From contig JANNOO010000036.1 of NCBI GenBank assembly GCA_031399165.1, forward strand, positions 1-64,000: 64,000 nucleotides of DNA. The letters run 5' to 3'. Positions 1 to 9,131 of this stretch are shown in pieces. The position numbers were made by a program, and so were the translations under genes. The notes under the pieces are model-generated. The model saw nothing but the letters and a program-made list of their open reading frames with translations, did not search any database and had not been told where the DNA came from. Within the stretch, counting starts at the first letter, position 1. The number at the start of each line of letters is the position of its first letter. Source of the stretch: JAKFWI01 sp031399165. Lineage in GTDB: Bacteria > Pseudomonadota > Alphaproteobacteria > Caulobacterales > Aquidulcibacteraceae.

Positions 1-178
1 GCGTGTTACTCTCAACCAGATCATCCAGCCCCGGCTCGTAGATCGGCATGACCCCGGCCTGCAGCTTGTCGATTTTGTTCTGATCCTTATCGACACAAAT
101 GACCGTATGGCCGAAATCGGCGAAGCAGGCGCCGGAAACCAGCCCCACATAACCCGCGCCGATTATCGTCACGCGCAT
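1..178 (-). CDS. ugd: UDP-glucose 6-dehydrogenase, N-terminal part (cut by window edge)
   Basis: Only the first 59 codons are in the window; the gene runs off the left edge. The start ATG is at 178 on the minus strand. The translated N-terminus has the nucleotide-binding Rossmann motif GAGYVGLVSGACFAD, followed by the conserved VDKDQNKIDKL and PIYEPGLDDL stretches typical of UDP-glucose/GDP-mannose dehydrogenases. The family oxidises UDP-glucose to UDP-glucuronate with NAD in the cytoplasm. The YEPGL motif favours Ugd over the GDP-mannose enzyme, but the catalytic cysteine lies outside the window. It would supply the substrate for the 4-epimerase-like protein encoded at 3387-4373. Confidence 0.9.
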   Translation of the reverse strand, partial: MRVTIIGAGYVGLVSGACFADFGHTVICVDKDQNKIDKLQAGVMPIYEPGLDDLVESNT

Positions 179-463
179 GGATCAGATCCTACAATTGAGG
201 GTGCAGAAGAGCATCGTGGAAGTTCGCTAAGTGGTCAGATGCTGGCGATAAATTTGCGCCATGACAGCGTATGGCGCCGGCTGGCATAGACGGTGCAATT
301 GCAGCTGACAATTGCTGGCTGGCGGTGGTCTCGGCTGAGCGATCACGATCCAATCCCGTTGACAGGCGGAAGCCCGCTGGGGGCATGCTTAGGCGGCGAT
401 TGCGGGGCTCAAGTCAAGTCGAACCGCGCTTGGCAAGCAAACGGCGATGGCCTAGTTCGAACC
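179..463. promoter_or_regulatory. Divergent intergenic region, ugd / rgpF-like gene
   Basis: About 285 bases separate the divergent starts of ugd and the RgpF-like gene, so both promoters should lie here. I see no convincing -35/-10 pair, operator palindrome or RNA gene. An in-frame GTG at 293 could extend the downstream gene by 57 residues, but that extension lacks family-like sequence. Confidence 0.35.
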
Positions 464-1594
464 ATGCCCAAGCGGTCTTCGGCCAAGTCCTATTTGAGCG
501 CCGTCCTGCGTTGGATCGTCAATAGCACATGGCGTGTGATCCATAGCACATGGCGAGTGATCCATTGGCTGTTGGCGCCGATCTACACCTGGACGATGAA
601 CTGGCTGGAGGTATCAGCCGCGGTGCGGCGCGCGCGGACCAAGGCGCGGCGGGAGGGCATCCCGCAGGACTGCATCCTGCGCACCTGGGAGGGCGAGATT
701 ACGCCGACGCCCGGCGGCTCGGTGGCGGTGATGGCGCATTTCGATCCGGAGGGAACAGTATCTCCCGACCTGGAAAACTACCTCCGGTCTTTGAAGGCAG
801 AGGGCTTTGCCGTCACCTTCGTATCGTCGGCGCCGGTTTTTCATGAAAAAGCGGCTGCGCGGCTTCAGCCGCTCTGCGCGAAGGTCATGCATCGCCGCAA
901 TGTCGGCTATGACTTTGGTTCTTATCGCGATGGTCTGCGTAGCCTAGGCGACGTTTCAACCTATAGCCGGCTGCTAGTCGTGAACGACAGCGCGCACGGG
1001 CCGTTCGAACCGCTGGGCCCGATGCTGGCGCGATGCGAAGGTAGCGCCGATGTGTGGGGCATGACTGACAGCGCCGAGCCGCCACGCCATCTGCAGAGCT
1101 ATTTCCTGCTGTTCCATTCAAGGGCGCTCAAACATCCCCGCTTGCTGCAATTCTGGGAAGATTATCCGTGTCCAGACGAAAAGATCGCGGTGGTGCAATT
1201 GGGCGAACTGGGCCTTGCGCGCCATATCGCCAGGCTTGGGCTAAAACAGGCAGCGTTGTTTCCATTCGAGAAGACGCGTGAGGCGTTTCTGAAGCGGATG
1301 GACGCCAGCGGGGTCGCGCCGCGTCCGCCGCGTGCGCATCACGCCCTCGGCGAGTCCGAAATTTTGTGGCTGTCCCAGCGCAACACGCCGCTGAACCAGA
1401 CGCACTTCTATTGGTTCGACCTGATCGACGCGGGCTGCCCGCTGCTAAAGCGGGAATTGACCCGCGCCAATCCCATGCACATTGAAGGCGTCGAACATTG
1501 GCGCGAGCGCGTACGCGCGCGGTTCCCGTCCTACGGCGACAAGGCTTATGACGCGGGAAACACAACGACGGTGCTCGCCGATAAGGGAGGATAG
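464..1594 (+). CDS. RgpF-family (rhamnan synthesis F) glycosyltransferase-like protein
   Basis: The 376-residue product matches the rhamnan synthesis protein F family, putative glycosyltransferases that build rhamnose-rich surface glycans. Diagnostic motifs are GYDFGSYRDGL and LLVVNDSAHGPF, with VAVMAHFDPEG at the start of the conserved domain. The N-terminal 50 residues are tryptophan-rich and amphipathic and could sit on the inner membrane. They contain a tandem STWRVIH repeat from a 21-bp duplication (524-565). ATG 464 is chosen because the upstream in-frame extension to GTG 293 lacks family-like sequence; no strong ribosome binding site is visible. Family membership is secure; donor and acceptor cannot be inferred. 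Confidence 0.8.
   Translation: MPKRSSAKSYLSAVLRWIVNSTWRVIHSTWRVIHWLLAPIYTWTMNWLEVSAAVRRARTKARREGIPQDCILRTWEGEITPTPGGSVAVMAHFDPEGTVSPDLENYLRSLKAEGFAVTFVSSAPVFHEKAAARLQPLCAKVMHRRNVGYDFGSYRDGLRSLGDVSTYSRLLVVNDSAHGPFEPLGPMLARCEGSADVWGMTDSAEPPRHLQSYFLLFHSRALKHPRLLQFWEDYPCPDEKIAVVQLGELGLARHIARLGLKQAALFPFEKTREAFLKRMDASGVAPRPPRAHHALGESEILWLSQRNTPLNQTHFYWFDLIDAGCPLLKRELTRANPMHIEGVEHWRERVRARFPSYGDKAYDAGNTTTVLADKGG
524..565 (+). repeat. 21-bp tandem duplication inside the rgpF-like gene
   Basis: Two adjacent 21-bp units (524-544 and 545-565) differ at one base and each encodes STWRVIH. The duplication is in frame and falls in the tryptophan-rich N-terminal segment, before the conserved glycosyltransferase domain. 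Confidence 0.9.
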
Positions 1595-1657
1595 TGGCGG
1601 CGCAATCCGACCCAGTCGGAAGCGGGCGTAATCTTGCGGAAGACAAGGAATTCGCCA

Positions 1658-2548
1658 GTGCCCGACACTACATCAAATCTCGCCCTGCCCGTTCTCGCCG
1701 CCGCGCAGGCGCAGAAACATGTCACCCTCAATGAAGCGCTGATCCGGCTCGATGCGCTGGTGCAAGCTAGCGCAATCTCGCGGACCATCGCCAGCGAACC
1801 CGCCAGCCCCGCCGACGGGGCGCTCTATATCCTGCCCGCCGGCAAGACCGGTGCCCATTGGAGCGGCATGAGCAATGGCGCGCTCGCGGTCTATCAGGAC
1901 GGCGTGTGGGATCAGATCCAGCCACGCGAAGGCTGGCTGGTGTTTGTGCGCGACACGGATTCGTTCGTCTGGTTCACCGGCGCGGCGTGGCAAAGCTTTT
2001 CGCCCAGCGATGGCCGCGTTGTCGGCGAGATCACGAATTTCGCTGGCGCCGCGGCGCCGGCGCTTTGGCTGCTTTGCTACGGTCAGGCGATCAGCCGCAC
2101 GACCTACGCCGCGCTGTTCGCCGCGATCGGCACGGCGTTCGGCGCTGGGGATGGGTCAACCACCTTCAACGTGCCGGACCTGCGCGGCCGCGTCGTCGCC
2201 GGCAAGGACAATATGGGCGGCGTGGCGGCCTCGCGCCTGAGCAATTCCGGAACCGGCAATCCGGGTATTGACGGGACGACGCTCGGGGCGTCCGGCGGCG
2301 TCGATCGGCACGCGCTGACGAGCGACCAGATGCCAACGCACATCCACGTCGAAAAACTGTTTCAGGGCAATGGCGACAGCGGCTCGAACGGATACCGGGC
2401 GACCGCGGCCAATTCCGGATCCGGAACCGCGGGATCGGGAACGAACGTCACGAACAGCAATTCCATTTCCAGCGCCGGCGGCAGCGAGGCCCACCCGAAC
2501 GCGCAACCGACGCTGGTGTTGAACAAGATCATCTACGCCGGCGTCTGA
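1658..2548 (+). CDS. DUF2793 / phage tail-collar domain protein
   Basis: The product has 296 residues from a GTG start preceded by AAGGAA (1645-1650). This start gives the typical DUF2793 beginning (LALPVLAAAQAQKHVT, then NEALIRLDALVQ). Residues about 3-90 are DUF2793. Residues about 118-190 are a tail-collar domain with GEITNFAG, LCYGQAISR and FNVPDLRGRVVAGKDNMGG. The C-terminus has the collar-type MPTHIH and HPNAQPTLVLNKIIY motifs around a Gly/Ser/Asn-rich linker. Such domains occur in tail fibres and in some bacterial surface proteins. No other phage gene is nearby. No signal peptide is visible. A TTG at 1634 would add eight residues. Confidence 0.75.
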   Translation: MPDTTSNLALPVLAAAQAQKHVTLNEALIRLDALVQASAISRTIASEPASPADGALYILPAGKTGAHWSGMSNGALAVYQDGVWDQIQPREGWLVFVRDTDSFVWFTGAAWQSFSPSDGRVVGEITNFAGAAAPALWLLCYGQAISRTTYAALFAAIGTAFGAGDGSTTFNVPDLRGRVVAGKDNMGGVAASRLSNSGTGNPGIDGTTLGASGGVDRHALTSDQMPTHIHVEKLFQGNGDSGSNGYRATAANSGSGTAGSGTNVTNSNSISSAGGSEAHPNAQPTLVLNKIIYAGV

Positions 2549-2595
2549 TACGAGGCCCGTTGCGCGGCGGGGCAGCGGCTGGTAGCCCGTATTGC

Positions 2596-3390
2596 ATGGA
2601 ATCCGCCTTTGATGTGCGCGCGCGGCTTTCGGCGCCGTTTCTGAGGGGCCAGGGCTTCGAGATCGGCGCCGGCGCCAGTCCGCAAAAGCTCCCGGCCGGC
2701 GCGACATGCCGTTATGTCGACAAGCGCGACGTGGGCGAACTCAAGGAACTGTTTCACGCCGACATCACCTACAAGCCTGCCGCATTGGACGAAGCCGTTC
2801 GCGACGCGGATTTTATCATCGCCCACCACGTCCTCGAACATTGCGCCGATCCGATCGGGGTGCTGATGGATTGGCATAGACGGGTGCGCGATGGCGGCGT
2901 GTGCGTGATGGCTCTGCCCAACATGAACGATTGCGCCGATCGCGGTCGCGTTGCACCTCCGATCGAGCATCTGGTGCTGGATTACCTGCTTGAGCGCGGC
3001 GATACCGCGTTTGAATCCAAGGAGCACATCTATTCTTTCCTGCTCGGTTGGCGCGGCGAGACGTGGTTCGGCAATTATCCCGCTGAGCAATTCGCCGCGA
3101 ACGTCCAGGCCGAGGGGCGGCGCGATGCAGGGCACGATCTGCACTGGCACGCCTTCACGCCAGAACTCGCCGGGCAAACCGTGACAGCGGCGCTGCGGCT
3201 GGCGCGGCACGGCGCCGAGCTGCTGGCCTATGCCGGAGCCGATGGCGCACAGAAGACCCATGGTGAGACGTTATTCGTTTACCGGCTGCAGCACGATCTG
3301 CCCGCGCCGGTTGGCTTTCCGCACGATTGTGAAGCGCAATTGCAGGCCCTGCGCGCCGCCCTCACGCGGGCGATGACGCTCCTGCCCTAG
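2596..3390 (+). CDS. Class I SAM-dependent methyltransferase
   Basis: A 264-residue protein. FEIGAGASPQKLP resembles the SAM-binding motif I, and AHHVLEHCADPIGVLMDWHR followed by GGVCVMALPN are post-motifs of Methyltransf_11-like enzymes. It is clearly paralogous to the N-terminal 265 residues of the protein at 31096-32331 (shared ATC-Y-D-R, VLEH, DPIG-LM-WHR and HWH elements) but lacks that protein's C-terminal extension. Probable role: O-methylation of a sugar in the surface polysaccharide. ATG 2596 is preferred over TTG 2560, whose extra 12 residues look non-conserved. It overlaps the convergent epimerase by four bases. Confidence 0.75.
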   Translation: MESAFDVRARLSAPFLRGQGFEIGAGASPQKLPAGATCRYVDKRDVGELKELFHADITYKPAALDEAVRDADFIIAHHVLEHCADPIGVLMDWHRRVRDGGVCVMALPNMNDCADRGRVAPPIEHLVLDYLLERGDTAFESKEHIYSFLLGWRGETWFGNYPAEQFAANVQAEGRRDAGHDLHWHAFTPELAGQTVTAALRLARHGAELLAYAGADGAQKTHGETLFVYRLQHDLPAPVGFPHDCEAQLQALRAALTRAMTLLP

Positions 3391-4373
3391 GCGTTAGCCC
3401 TGTATTGACGGCCGCGGTCATCATACCAGGACACGAACCGGGCGATGCCTTCCTCGATATTTGTCGTCGGCGCATAACCGAAATCGGCGGCGGCCCGAGA
3501 CACGTCAGCAAAGGTTACGTGCACATCGCCCTTTTGCATCGGCGCCATCAAGATTTCGGCCTTTTTGCCGGCTGCAAGCTCGATCGCCGAAACAAGCTGA
3601 AGCACGCTCGTCGGCCGTGAGTTACCTATATTGTAGATACGGTGCGGCGGCGATTGCGCCGGCGGCTTGCTCAGTAGATTCACGACCGCCGCAGCGACAT
3701 CGTCGACGTATGTGAAATCGCGAGACAGCTTGCCTTCGGCGAACAAAGTGATGGGTTTGCCGGCGCGGATTTTCTCGGTGAAGCTCCAATACGCCATGTC
3801 CGGCCTGCCCCACGGCCCATAGACTGTGAAAAAACGCAAACCGGTTTGTGGAATTTGATAAAGCCGCGAATAGGTCTCGCTCATCAGCTCGCAAGCCTTC
3901 TTGGTGGCTGCATAGAGGGAAACGGGTGTATCGCAGCGATCGTCTTCGCGGAACGGCCCTTCCGTGCGGTCGCCATAAACGGAAGAAGAAGACGCATAAA
4001 CCAGATGCTTCAGCGCCGATGCGTGACGGGCAAGCTCGAGAATCGATAAATGCCCAGCGATGTTGGATCGCTCATATTCGAACGGGTGATCGAGCGAGTA
4101 GCGAACACCGGCCTGCGCCGCGAGATGCACGATGGATTCGATCTGCTCCAAGGCGAGGCGCCCGCGCAGCGCATCGTGATCGGCGATGTCGGCTTCGATG
4201 AACTCGAAATTCGAGTACGCTTTGAGTTGATCCAGCCTGCCCCGCTTGAGCGCCGGCGTGTAATATGAATTTAAGTTGTCTACGCCCACGACATGCGCGC
4301 CCCCGCGCAGCAGAAGGCTGGCGACGTGGAAGCCGATGAAGCCCGCGGCGCCGGTCAACAAAATATGGGGCAT
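3387..4373 (-). CDS. UDP-glucuronate 4-epimerase-like SDR
   Basis: A 328-residue extended short-chain dehydrogenase/epimerase. The NAD-binding motif GAAGFIGFH is followed by VVGVDNLNSYYTPALK, a sequence typical of UDP-glucuronate 4-epimerases (CapI/LpsL type). The catalytic tyrosine/lysine pair is in YAATKKA, with SSSSVYGD upstream and FFTVYGPWGRPDMAYWSF downstream. ATG 4373 is chosen because the family starts right before the Rossmann motif. Expected reaction: UDP-GlcA to UDP-GalA, using the product of ugd at the left edge. A related sugar-nucleotide epimerase cannot be excluded. Confidence 0.82.
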   Translation of the reverse strand: MPHILLTGAAGFIGFHVASLLLRGGAHVVGVDNLNSYYTPALKRGRLDQLKAYSNFEFIEADIADHDALRGRLALEQIESIVHLAAQAGVRYSLDHPFEYERSNIAGHLSILELARHASALKHLVYASSSSVYGDRTEGPFREDDRCDTPVSLYAATKKACELMSETYSRLYQIPQTGLRFFTVYGPWGRPDMAYWSFTEKIRAGKPITLFAEGKLSRDFTYVDDVAAAVVNLLSKPPAQSPPHRIYNIGNSRPTSVLQLVSAIELAAGKKAEILMAPMQKGDVHVTFADVSRAAADFGYAPTTNIEEGIARFVSWYDDRGRQYRANA

Positions 4374-4489
4374 TTGAGGCGCGCAACATAATGGGGGCGC
4401 CCCGCCTGTCAACCGGCCTCAACGAAGTCCTTGCCGCGGCGATCACGTTTGCTAAGACGAGCAAAGGCTTCATCAAACGGCTAAAAACA

Positions 4490-5887
4490 ATGCTCGCGCT
4501 CAGCGCTATCCGCGCCCGCCTGGACAAACCGGCCCTACAAGCGCTGGCGGGCTTCGCAATAGTGTTTTGGGGATTACGGTTTTGGTACTGGCTCAGCATT
4601 CATGAGCCGCCGTTCTCAGACATGGCCGATTACGCAAACGTCGGCGAAAACATCGCCCGGCGCTTCTTCTTTGCCGTCAATGACGACCTCTACGCATATT
4701 ACACGCCGGTGACGCCGAGCTTCATCGCGATCGCAAAGATCGTCGGCGGCGCGCACGAGATGATGGTTTTCCGCTTGATGATCGCCGGCTTGCTGTTCGT
4801 TTCGACGATTGCGCTCGCCTACGAATTGGCCACGCTGACCGCCAACCGTTGGATTGGCGCGGGCGTCCTGGCGGTTGTGTCGCTGTCGAAGCCTTCGATC
4901 TTCTGGGGCTACAAATATTGTACCGAAACGGTCAGCGAAATGCTGATCATCGCTGCGCTCGCGCTCATGCTGCATACGATCAGGCGTAACAATAAGTGGA
5001 GCGCCCTGGCGGCAGGGTCAGCAGGCGCGATGCTGTTTCTCAACCGGCCGCAATTCCTGCCTGGCGTGCTCTTGCTGGCGCCACTCCTGAGCACGCATGT
5101 GCGCGCTTGGCTCGAGCGGCTTGGCCGTACAAGCTCGACACTGACGACGCGCGTGACCGCGCCGGCAAAGGTTACCATTGCTAGTGCAGCGCGTAAGCCG
5201 CTGGCGGCGTTCTGCCTAGGGGTATTCCTGATCTGGACGCCGTGGATCGCTCGCAATTATGCGCATTACGGCGCGTTCATTCCCCTAGGCACGAGCGGCG
5301 GAGAGGCGATCTATTGGGAATATGCAGGCGCGCCCATCCGCGTCGGGCGCTATGACACCTTACCACAGGTCACCGGCACTTTTTCGGAGGAAGAGCGGCG
5401 CAAGCTGTTGGCGGCGCCTACTGATCTGGAGCGTCAAGCGCGCGCAACGGCGATGGCGAACGCGTGGCTGACCGCCAACGCGCCCGATCTGCCGCGGCTC
5501 GTCTGGTGGCGGCTCAAGCATTTCGCCGCCTACAATGGCGCCAGCGGCCTGACGACCGTGGACCGAAACCTGCTGTTTCAGGCCCCCGATCCCCGCTTCA
5601 ACAATCCGCTGCCACCCGTGCGCTTTGTCAATCTTCTGCTCCTCGACAAGACGCCTTGGGCCTGCATCTTCGCGCTCGTCGGCATGTTCGCGCTCGGCCT
5701 GCGCAATCGCGCGGCGGGATTGGCCAGCGCTGCGTTGATTGCTGCGCCGTGGGGCATGGCGGCGCTGGTGATCGGCTACGAGCGGGCAGTTGAATCGCTG
5801 ATCACGCCGCTCCTCATGCTGGCGCTTTATGGGCTTGTGGTTTGCGCGCAGCGCCTGAGTCCGGGCGCGACGCCTATCGACGGCTGA
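4490..5887 (+). CDS. GT-C type membrane glycosyltransferase-like protein
   Basis: A 465-residue polytopic membrane protein with about ten hydrophobic segments. Just after the first segment comes PPFSDMADYANVGENIARR, resembling the acidic first periplasmic loop of GT-C/ArnT-like glycosyltransferases, which use lipid-linked sugar donors on the periplasmic side. Later EAIYWEYAG and a soluble loop around residues 285-360 are seen. ATG 4490 leaves room for a promoter between the divergent epimerase and this gene; an in-frame ATG at 4391 would add 33 residues. The 3' end overlaps the convergent glycosyltransferase gene by 14 bases. Substrate is unknown. Confidence 0.65.
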   Translation: MLALSAIRARLDKPALQALAGFAIVFWGLRFWYWLSIHEPPFSDMADYANVGENIARRFFFAVNDDLYAYYTPVTPSFIAIAKIVGGAHEMMVFRLMIAGLLFVSTIALAYELATLTANRWIGAGVLAVVSLSKPSIFWGYKYCTETVSEMLIIAALALMLHTIRRNNKWSALAAGSAGAMLFLNRPQFLPGVLLLAPLLSTHVRAWLERLGRTSSTLTTRVTAPAKVTIASAARKPLAAFCLGVFLIWTPWIARNYAHYGAFIPLGTSGGEAIYWEYAGAPIRVGRYDTLPQVTGTFSEEERRKLLAAPTDLERQARATAMANAWLTANAPDLPRLVWWRLKHFAAYNGASGLTTVDRNLLFQAPDPRFNNPLPPVRFVNLLLLDKTPWACIFALVGMFALGLRNRAAGLASAALIAAPWGMAALVIGYERAVESLITPLLMLALYGLVVCAQRLSPGATPIDG

Positions 5888-8800
5888 CCAATTCGTCCAA
5901 CAACTCAGTCCATGCCAGAAGATAGCGATCGTGATTGAACAGATCGATCGCCTTGCGCCGGGCAGCGAGCGCCATACGCGCGCGCAAATCTTCGTCGCGA
6001 AACAATTCCGTGAGGAATTGCGCCAGTTCCTCGGGCGTATCGGCGTAGAAGCCATCTACGCCCTGCTCGATGAAGCGATCCACATCGTGATTACGCAGGC
6101 AGACAGGAATAACACCCGTCATCATGGCCTCGCCGCGCGAGCGTGGCATGGGCGAGCGCAGGGTCGTATTCAGATAGGCCTTGAACCGCCCGATGCGATC
6201 GACGTAGGCGCGGAAATTGCGTGTGGCGAAAGCGTTGGTTCCGAGCATTTCAATCGGCGCGCCGGCATGGCGCGCTGTACCAATGGGAATGCCGGGGCCG
6301 ATCAATTCCTCGACGCGCAGATGCTCCCACGCGCCGCGATAATGCGGGCGATAGAAATCGGCATCTGTGGCGAGGACGCCGCCATCATGCACGCCGAAAG
6401 GAAATTCCTGCGGATCGAAGCCGTGCCAGATGACCCGCGCATTGCGGAAGCGCCACTCGGCCAGCGCCTCGTGCGAATTGCAGACCACATGCGCATCGCT
6501 CAGCGCGGAAACCAGCTTGCGGCGCTCATCCTCGTAGAGATGGAATGACGTCTTCCGCTCGGGATCGAGGCCATACTGGCCTTCAAATTGCGCCGTGCCG
6601 TGGCAGATCGCGACCTTGGGCAGATCCTGCGTCAGCAACCATGAGAAACAATCGCCCCAGTTCGATGGGATGATCCCATTGCAGAGATGCGGCGACAGAA
6701 CATTCTCGTCAAAGTGGAGGATCGCCAGATCGAAATCGCGCGGGTTGATCGCGGAGACCGGAAGCCAACGCACATTGTCGCGCAAGGGACGCTGATCATA
6801 AGACCATGCGTCGGACATGCTGTTGCCCGCGCCGGTGACCAGCGTGAAATCATGCGGCAGCTTGTAAAGCTCGTATTGATGGGGCGCATGCCAGCGATAG
6901 GAAAGGATGCGCAGGCGTCGTGCGCCGGGCCTATGTGATCGGGTGAGCGGCCCGAAATGGGCACTCTGCTTTTCAAACAGCGCGTCGAGTTTCGTCCGCG
7001 TCGGGCTGGGAGGCGCGCCAATACGATCGGCCCAATCTGCGATCTTCTCGTACGTGCCGCACGCCCAGCGCCTTCCGGCGAACGCCAGATCAGGATGCTT
7101 TTCGAACAGGCGCAGAAAATTGCGCATCGAGCCCGCCGCCTTCACGCCTTCGGAGGCTGAGGAAGGATGTGTGCAGTGTACGGCGAAAGCTTTTTCGGTG
7201 AACCGGATCACCGCGCCTTTCGCGTAGAGACGATAGCCCATTTCCACGTCTTCCCAGCCAAAGCCAGTGTCGGGCTTCGCTGAGTAGGAAAAATCTTCGT
7301 CGAACAGATTTTCTTCAGCTACGCGGCGATGCTTGATCGAGAAGTTTCGCGTGATGCAGTTGAGAAAGCCGTCGCGCTGTACTGGATCCTGCAGATCGGC
7401 CTCGGCGGCAAGGCGCGCCGGATTTTCCGCCAGTTCCTTCACCAGAGCCGCCGGGTCGCGATCGTTTGATTCGATGTTGAGCGGCCCGATTACCACGTCG
7501 ACATCATCAAACCAGTGCTCGAACACGTGAGCGGCGACGAAATCGGCATTCATCAGGCAGTCGCAATCCATGACGATGTAGATGTCGGCCTGGACGGCGT
7601 TGAGGCCCGCCAGGCGCGAGAGGCAATTGCCGCTGTTTTGAGCGTTCGGTAGAACTTGCACGCTACGGTTCTTCACGCCGCTGGACTTGAGCCGTTCGCC
7701 AAACGCCAGCGCCCGCTCTGCGTCGTTCTCCGGCGAAACATCATCGACGAGCGAGACGGTGATCTGGCCTGAATAAGTCTGGGCGGCGACGTGTTCGAGG
7801 AAAGACTCAATTACGTCAGCCTTGCGATGGAGCACCGATACGATCGCCACGTGCGGCGTGCGGCGCGCCGCGTCCGACGCCACAAGCGCGGCGGTGTTCG
7901 CGGCGGACAGCGGCGGTTCATCGGGCCGCGCCAAGGCTGCGGGCGCCTCCGTAAAGGCATCGACCAGCACCGGGCCGGGCATCAGCGCATAGCGGCAGCG
8001 CCGGCGCTCGGTGCGCATCTCCTCGGCCTGCCGCCGAAGCTCGCCCATGAAATTGGCGTCGCTGGCGAACATGCTAGTTTCAACAAACACCGTCGCCACG
8101 CCGCGGCGATGCAAGGCAAAGCAAAGCGCGCCGTAATCGGCCCGCGAAACATTCGGGCTGCGGGCAATCAGGACGATGTCGGCATTCTTGAGCGCGGGCC
8201 ACATCTTCTCTCGCGCCGCCCAGACAGTCACCTTGAGATGCGCCTCGGGCGCAGCGGCGCGTGCAAGCGCACACGCTGCGGCTGCTTCGGGCGCGTTCGG
8301 ATCCAGGACCATAACGTAGGTCAACGCGGCGGCAGGCGTGCGCGCGGCGAAAATACGCTCGTCTGAGTAGCGCTCGATTAACCGCCACACCTCGAACGGC
8401 AGGCCGCCCGCGCCGTCAAGATATTCAATGATGCAGCTATCGCGGCAGCTCAGGGTGACGTGATACTTCGCCCCTATACGAAGCACCAGGCCGGCCAAGT
8501 CAGCCAGGATCAACTCGCGAACCGGCCCTGCCGCAACGACCAGGACGCCTTGCCGCATGACGACGCCGTCATCGCCGGCTATGCTGTATTCAATCTGCGC
8601 ATCGCTTGCCGCCCCCGCCGAAATCGCCAGCGCATCTACCTCTGCCGCCGGTGCAGCGATCTCGAAACGGACCGCGCTGCCCGCCGTCAGAGGCGTTTGG
8701 CGCCACCTGGACGCACGGGGGTGCGGCGCAATCTGGGTACGCCACAGGCAATTGCCATCACGCCATCGGATCGCATAGGCCGGAGTACCGCCGCCAGGGG

Positions 8801-8975
8801 TGGGAGACTTTCCAGCGACAGTAGCGACAGGAAGATCGGTCTGCGCGGCCCCGGTTAACGCCCGCCATATGTCCCGAGCGGCTGGACCCAGTGGCGTTCG
8901 CGCAACCCGGCGTTTCATCGCCCTGAGCCACCCGCCCTCGCGGGCCCTGACCACCGGATCGGTACGCTGTAGCAT
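5874..8975 (-). CDS. Large multidomain glycosyltransferase (unknown N-terminus, GT2, GT4-like)
   Basis: A 1033-residue cytoplasmic protein in three parts. Residues about 1-370 match nothing I recognise; they include a predicted beta-rich stretch (80-200) and a segment resembling the receiver half of a glycosyltransferase (VMVLDPNAPEA, DIVLIARSPN). Residues about 372-640 are a GT2 (GT-A) domain with HVAIVSVLHRK, SLVDDVSPE, the DCDC metal-binding motif and GFGWEDVEMGYRL. Residues about 690-1033 are GT4-like (GT-B), with CHGTAQFEGQYG, SRGEAMMTGVIPV and GVDGFYADTPEEL. Two catalytic domains suggest successive sugar additions. ATG 8975 is taken as start; ATG 8918 is an alternative. Confidence 0.75.
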   Translation of the reverse strand: MLQRTDPVVRAREGGWLRAMKRRVARTPLGPAARDIWRALTGAAQTDLPVATVAGKSPTPGGGTPAYAIRWRDGNCLWRTQIAPHPRASRWRQTPLTAGSAVRFEIAAPAAEVDALAISAGAASDAQIEYSIAGDDGVVMRQGVLVVAAGPVRELILADLAGLVLRIGAKYHVTLSCRDSCIIEYLDGAGGLPFEVWRLIERYSDERIFAARTPAAALTYVMVLDPNAPEAAAACALARAAAPEAHLKVTVWAAREKMWPALKNADIVLIARSPNVSRADYGALCFALHRRGVATVFVETSMFASDANFMGELRRQAEEMRTERRRCRYALMPGPVLVDAFTEAPAALARPDEPPLSAANTAALVASDAARRTPHVAIVSVLHRKADVIESFLEHVAAQTYSGQITVSLVDDVSPENDAERALAFGERLKSSGVKNRSVQVLPNAQNSGNCLSRLAGLNAVQADIYIVMDCDCLMNADFVAAHVFEHWFDDVDVVIGPLNIESNDRDPAALVKELAENPARLAAEADLQDPVQRDGFLNCITRNFSIKHRRVAEENLFDEDFSYSAKPDTGFGWEDVEMGYRLYAKGAVIRFTEKAFAVHCTHPSSASEGVKAAGSMRNFLRLFEKHPDLAFAGRRWACGTYEKIADWADRIGAPPSPTRTKLDALFEKQSAHFGPLTRSHRPGARRLRILSYRWHAPHQYELYKLPHDFTLVTGAGNSMSDAWSYDQRPLRDNVRWLPVSAINPRDFDLAILHFDENVLSPHLCNGIIPSNWGDCFSWLLTQDLPKVAICHGTAQFEGQYGLDPERKTSFHLYEDERRKLVSALSDAHVVCNSHEALAEWRFRNARVIWHGFDPQEFPFGVHDGGVLATDADFYRPHYRGAWEHLRVEELIGPGIPIGTARHAGAPIEMLGTNAFATRNFRAYVDRIGRFKAYLNTTLRSPMPRSRGEAMMTGVIPVCLRNHDVDRFIEQGVDGFYADTPEELAQFLTELFRDEDLRARMALAARRKAIDLFNHDRYLLAWTELLDELVSRR

Positions 8976-9131
8976 CTTGGCGCTGATATCCCGTTCTGTG
9001 CCGGCGCGGCTGAGCCGTTCTAAGGGAGCGGCCGGACGCTGGCCAGCACGACCGTTACGACACCAGGGTGACGGCGAGCCATGACAGACCCGGATTTGCC
9101 GTGCTATCCATGCGGGAACGAAGGAACAACT

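Noticed and set aside
1658..2548. Prophage remnant
   Set aside because: Only a single tail-collar-type protein is present; no integrase, terminase, capsid or attachment site is nearby.
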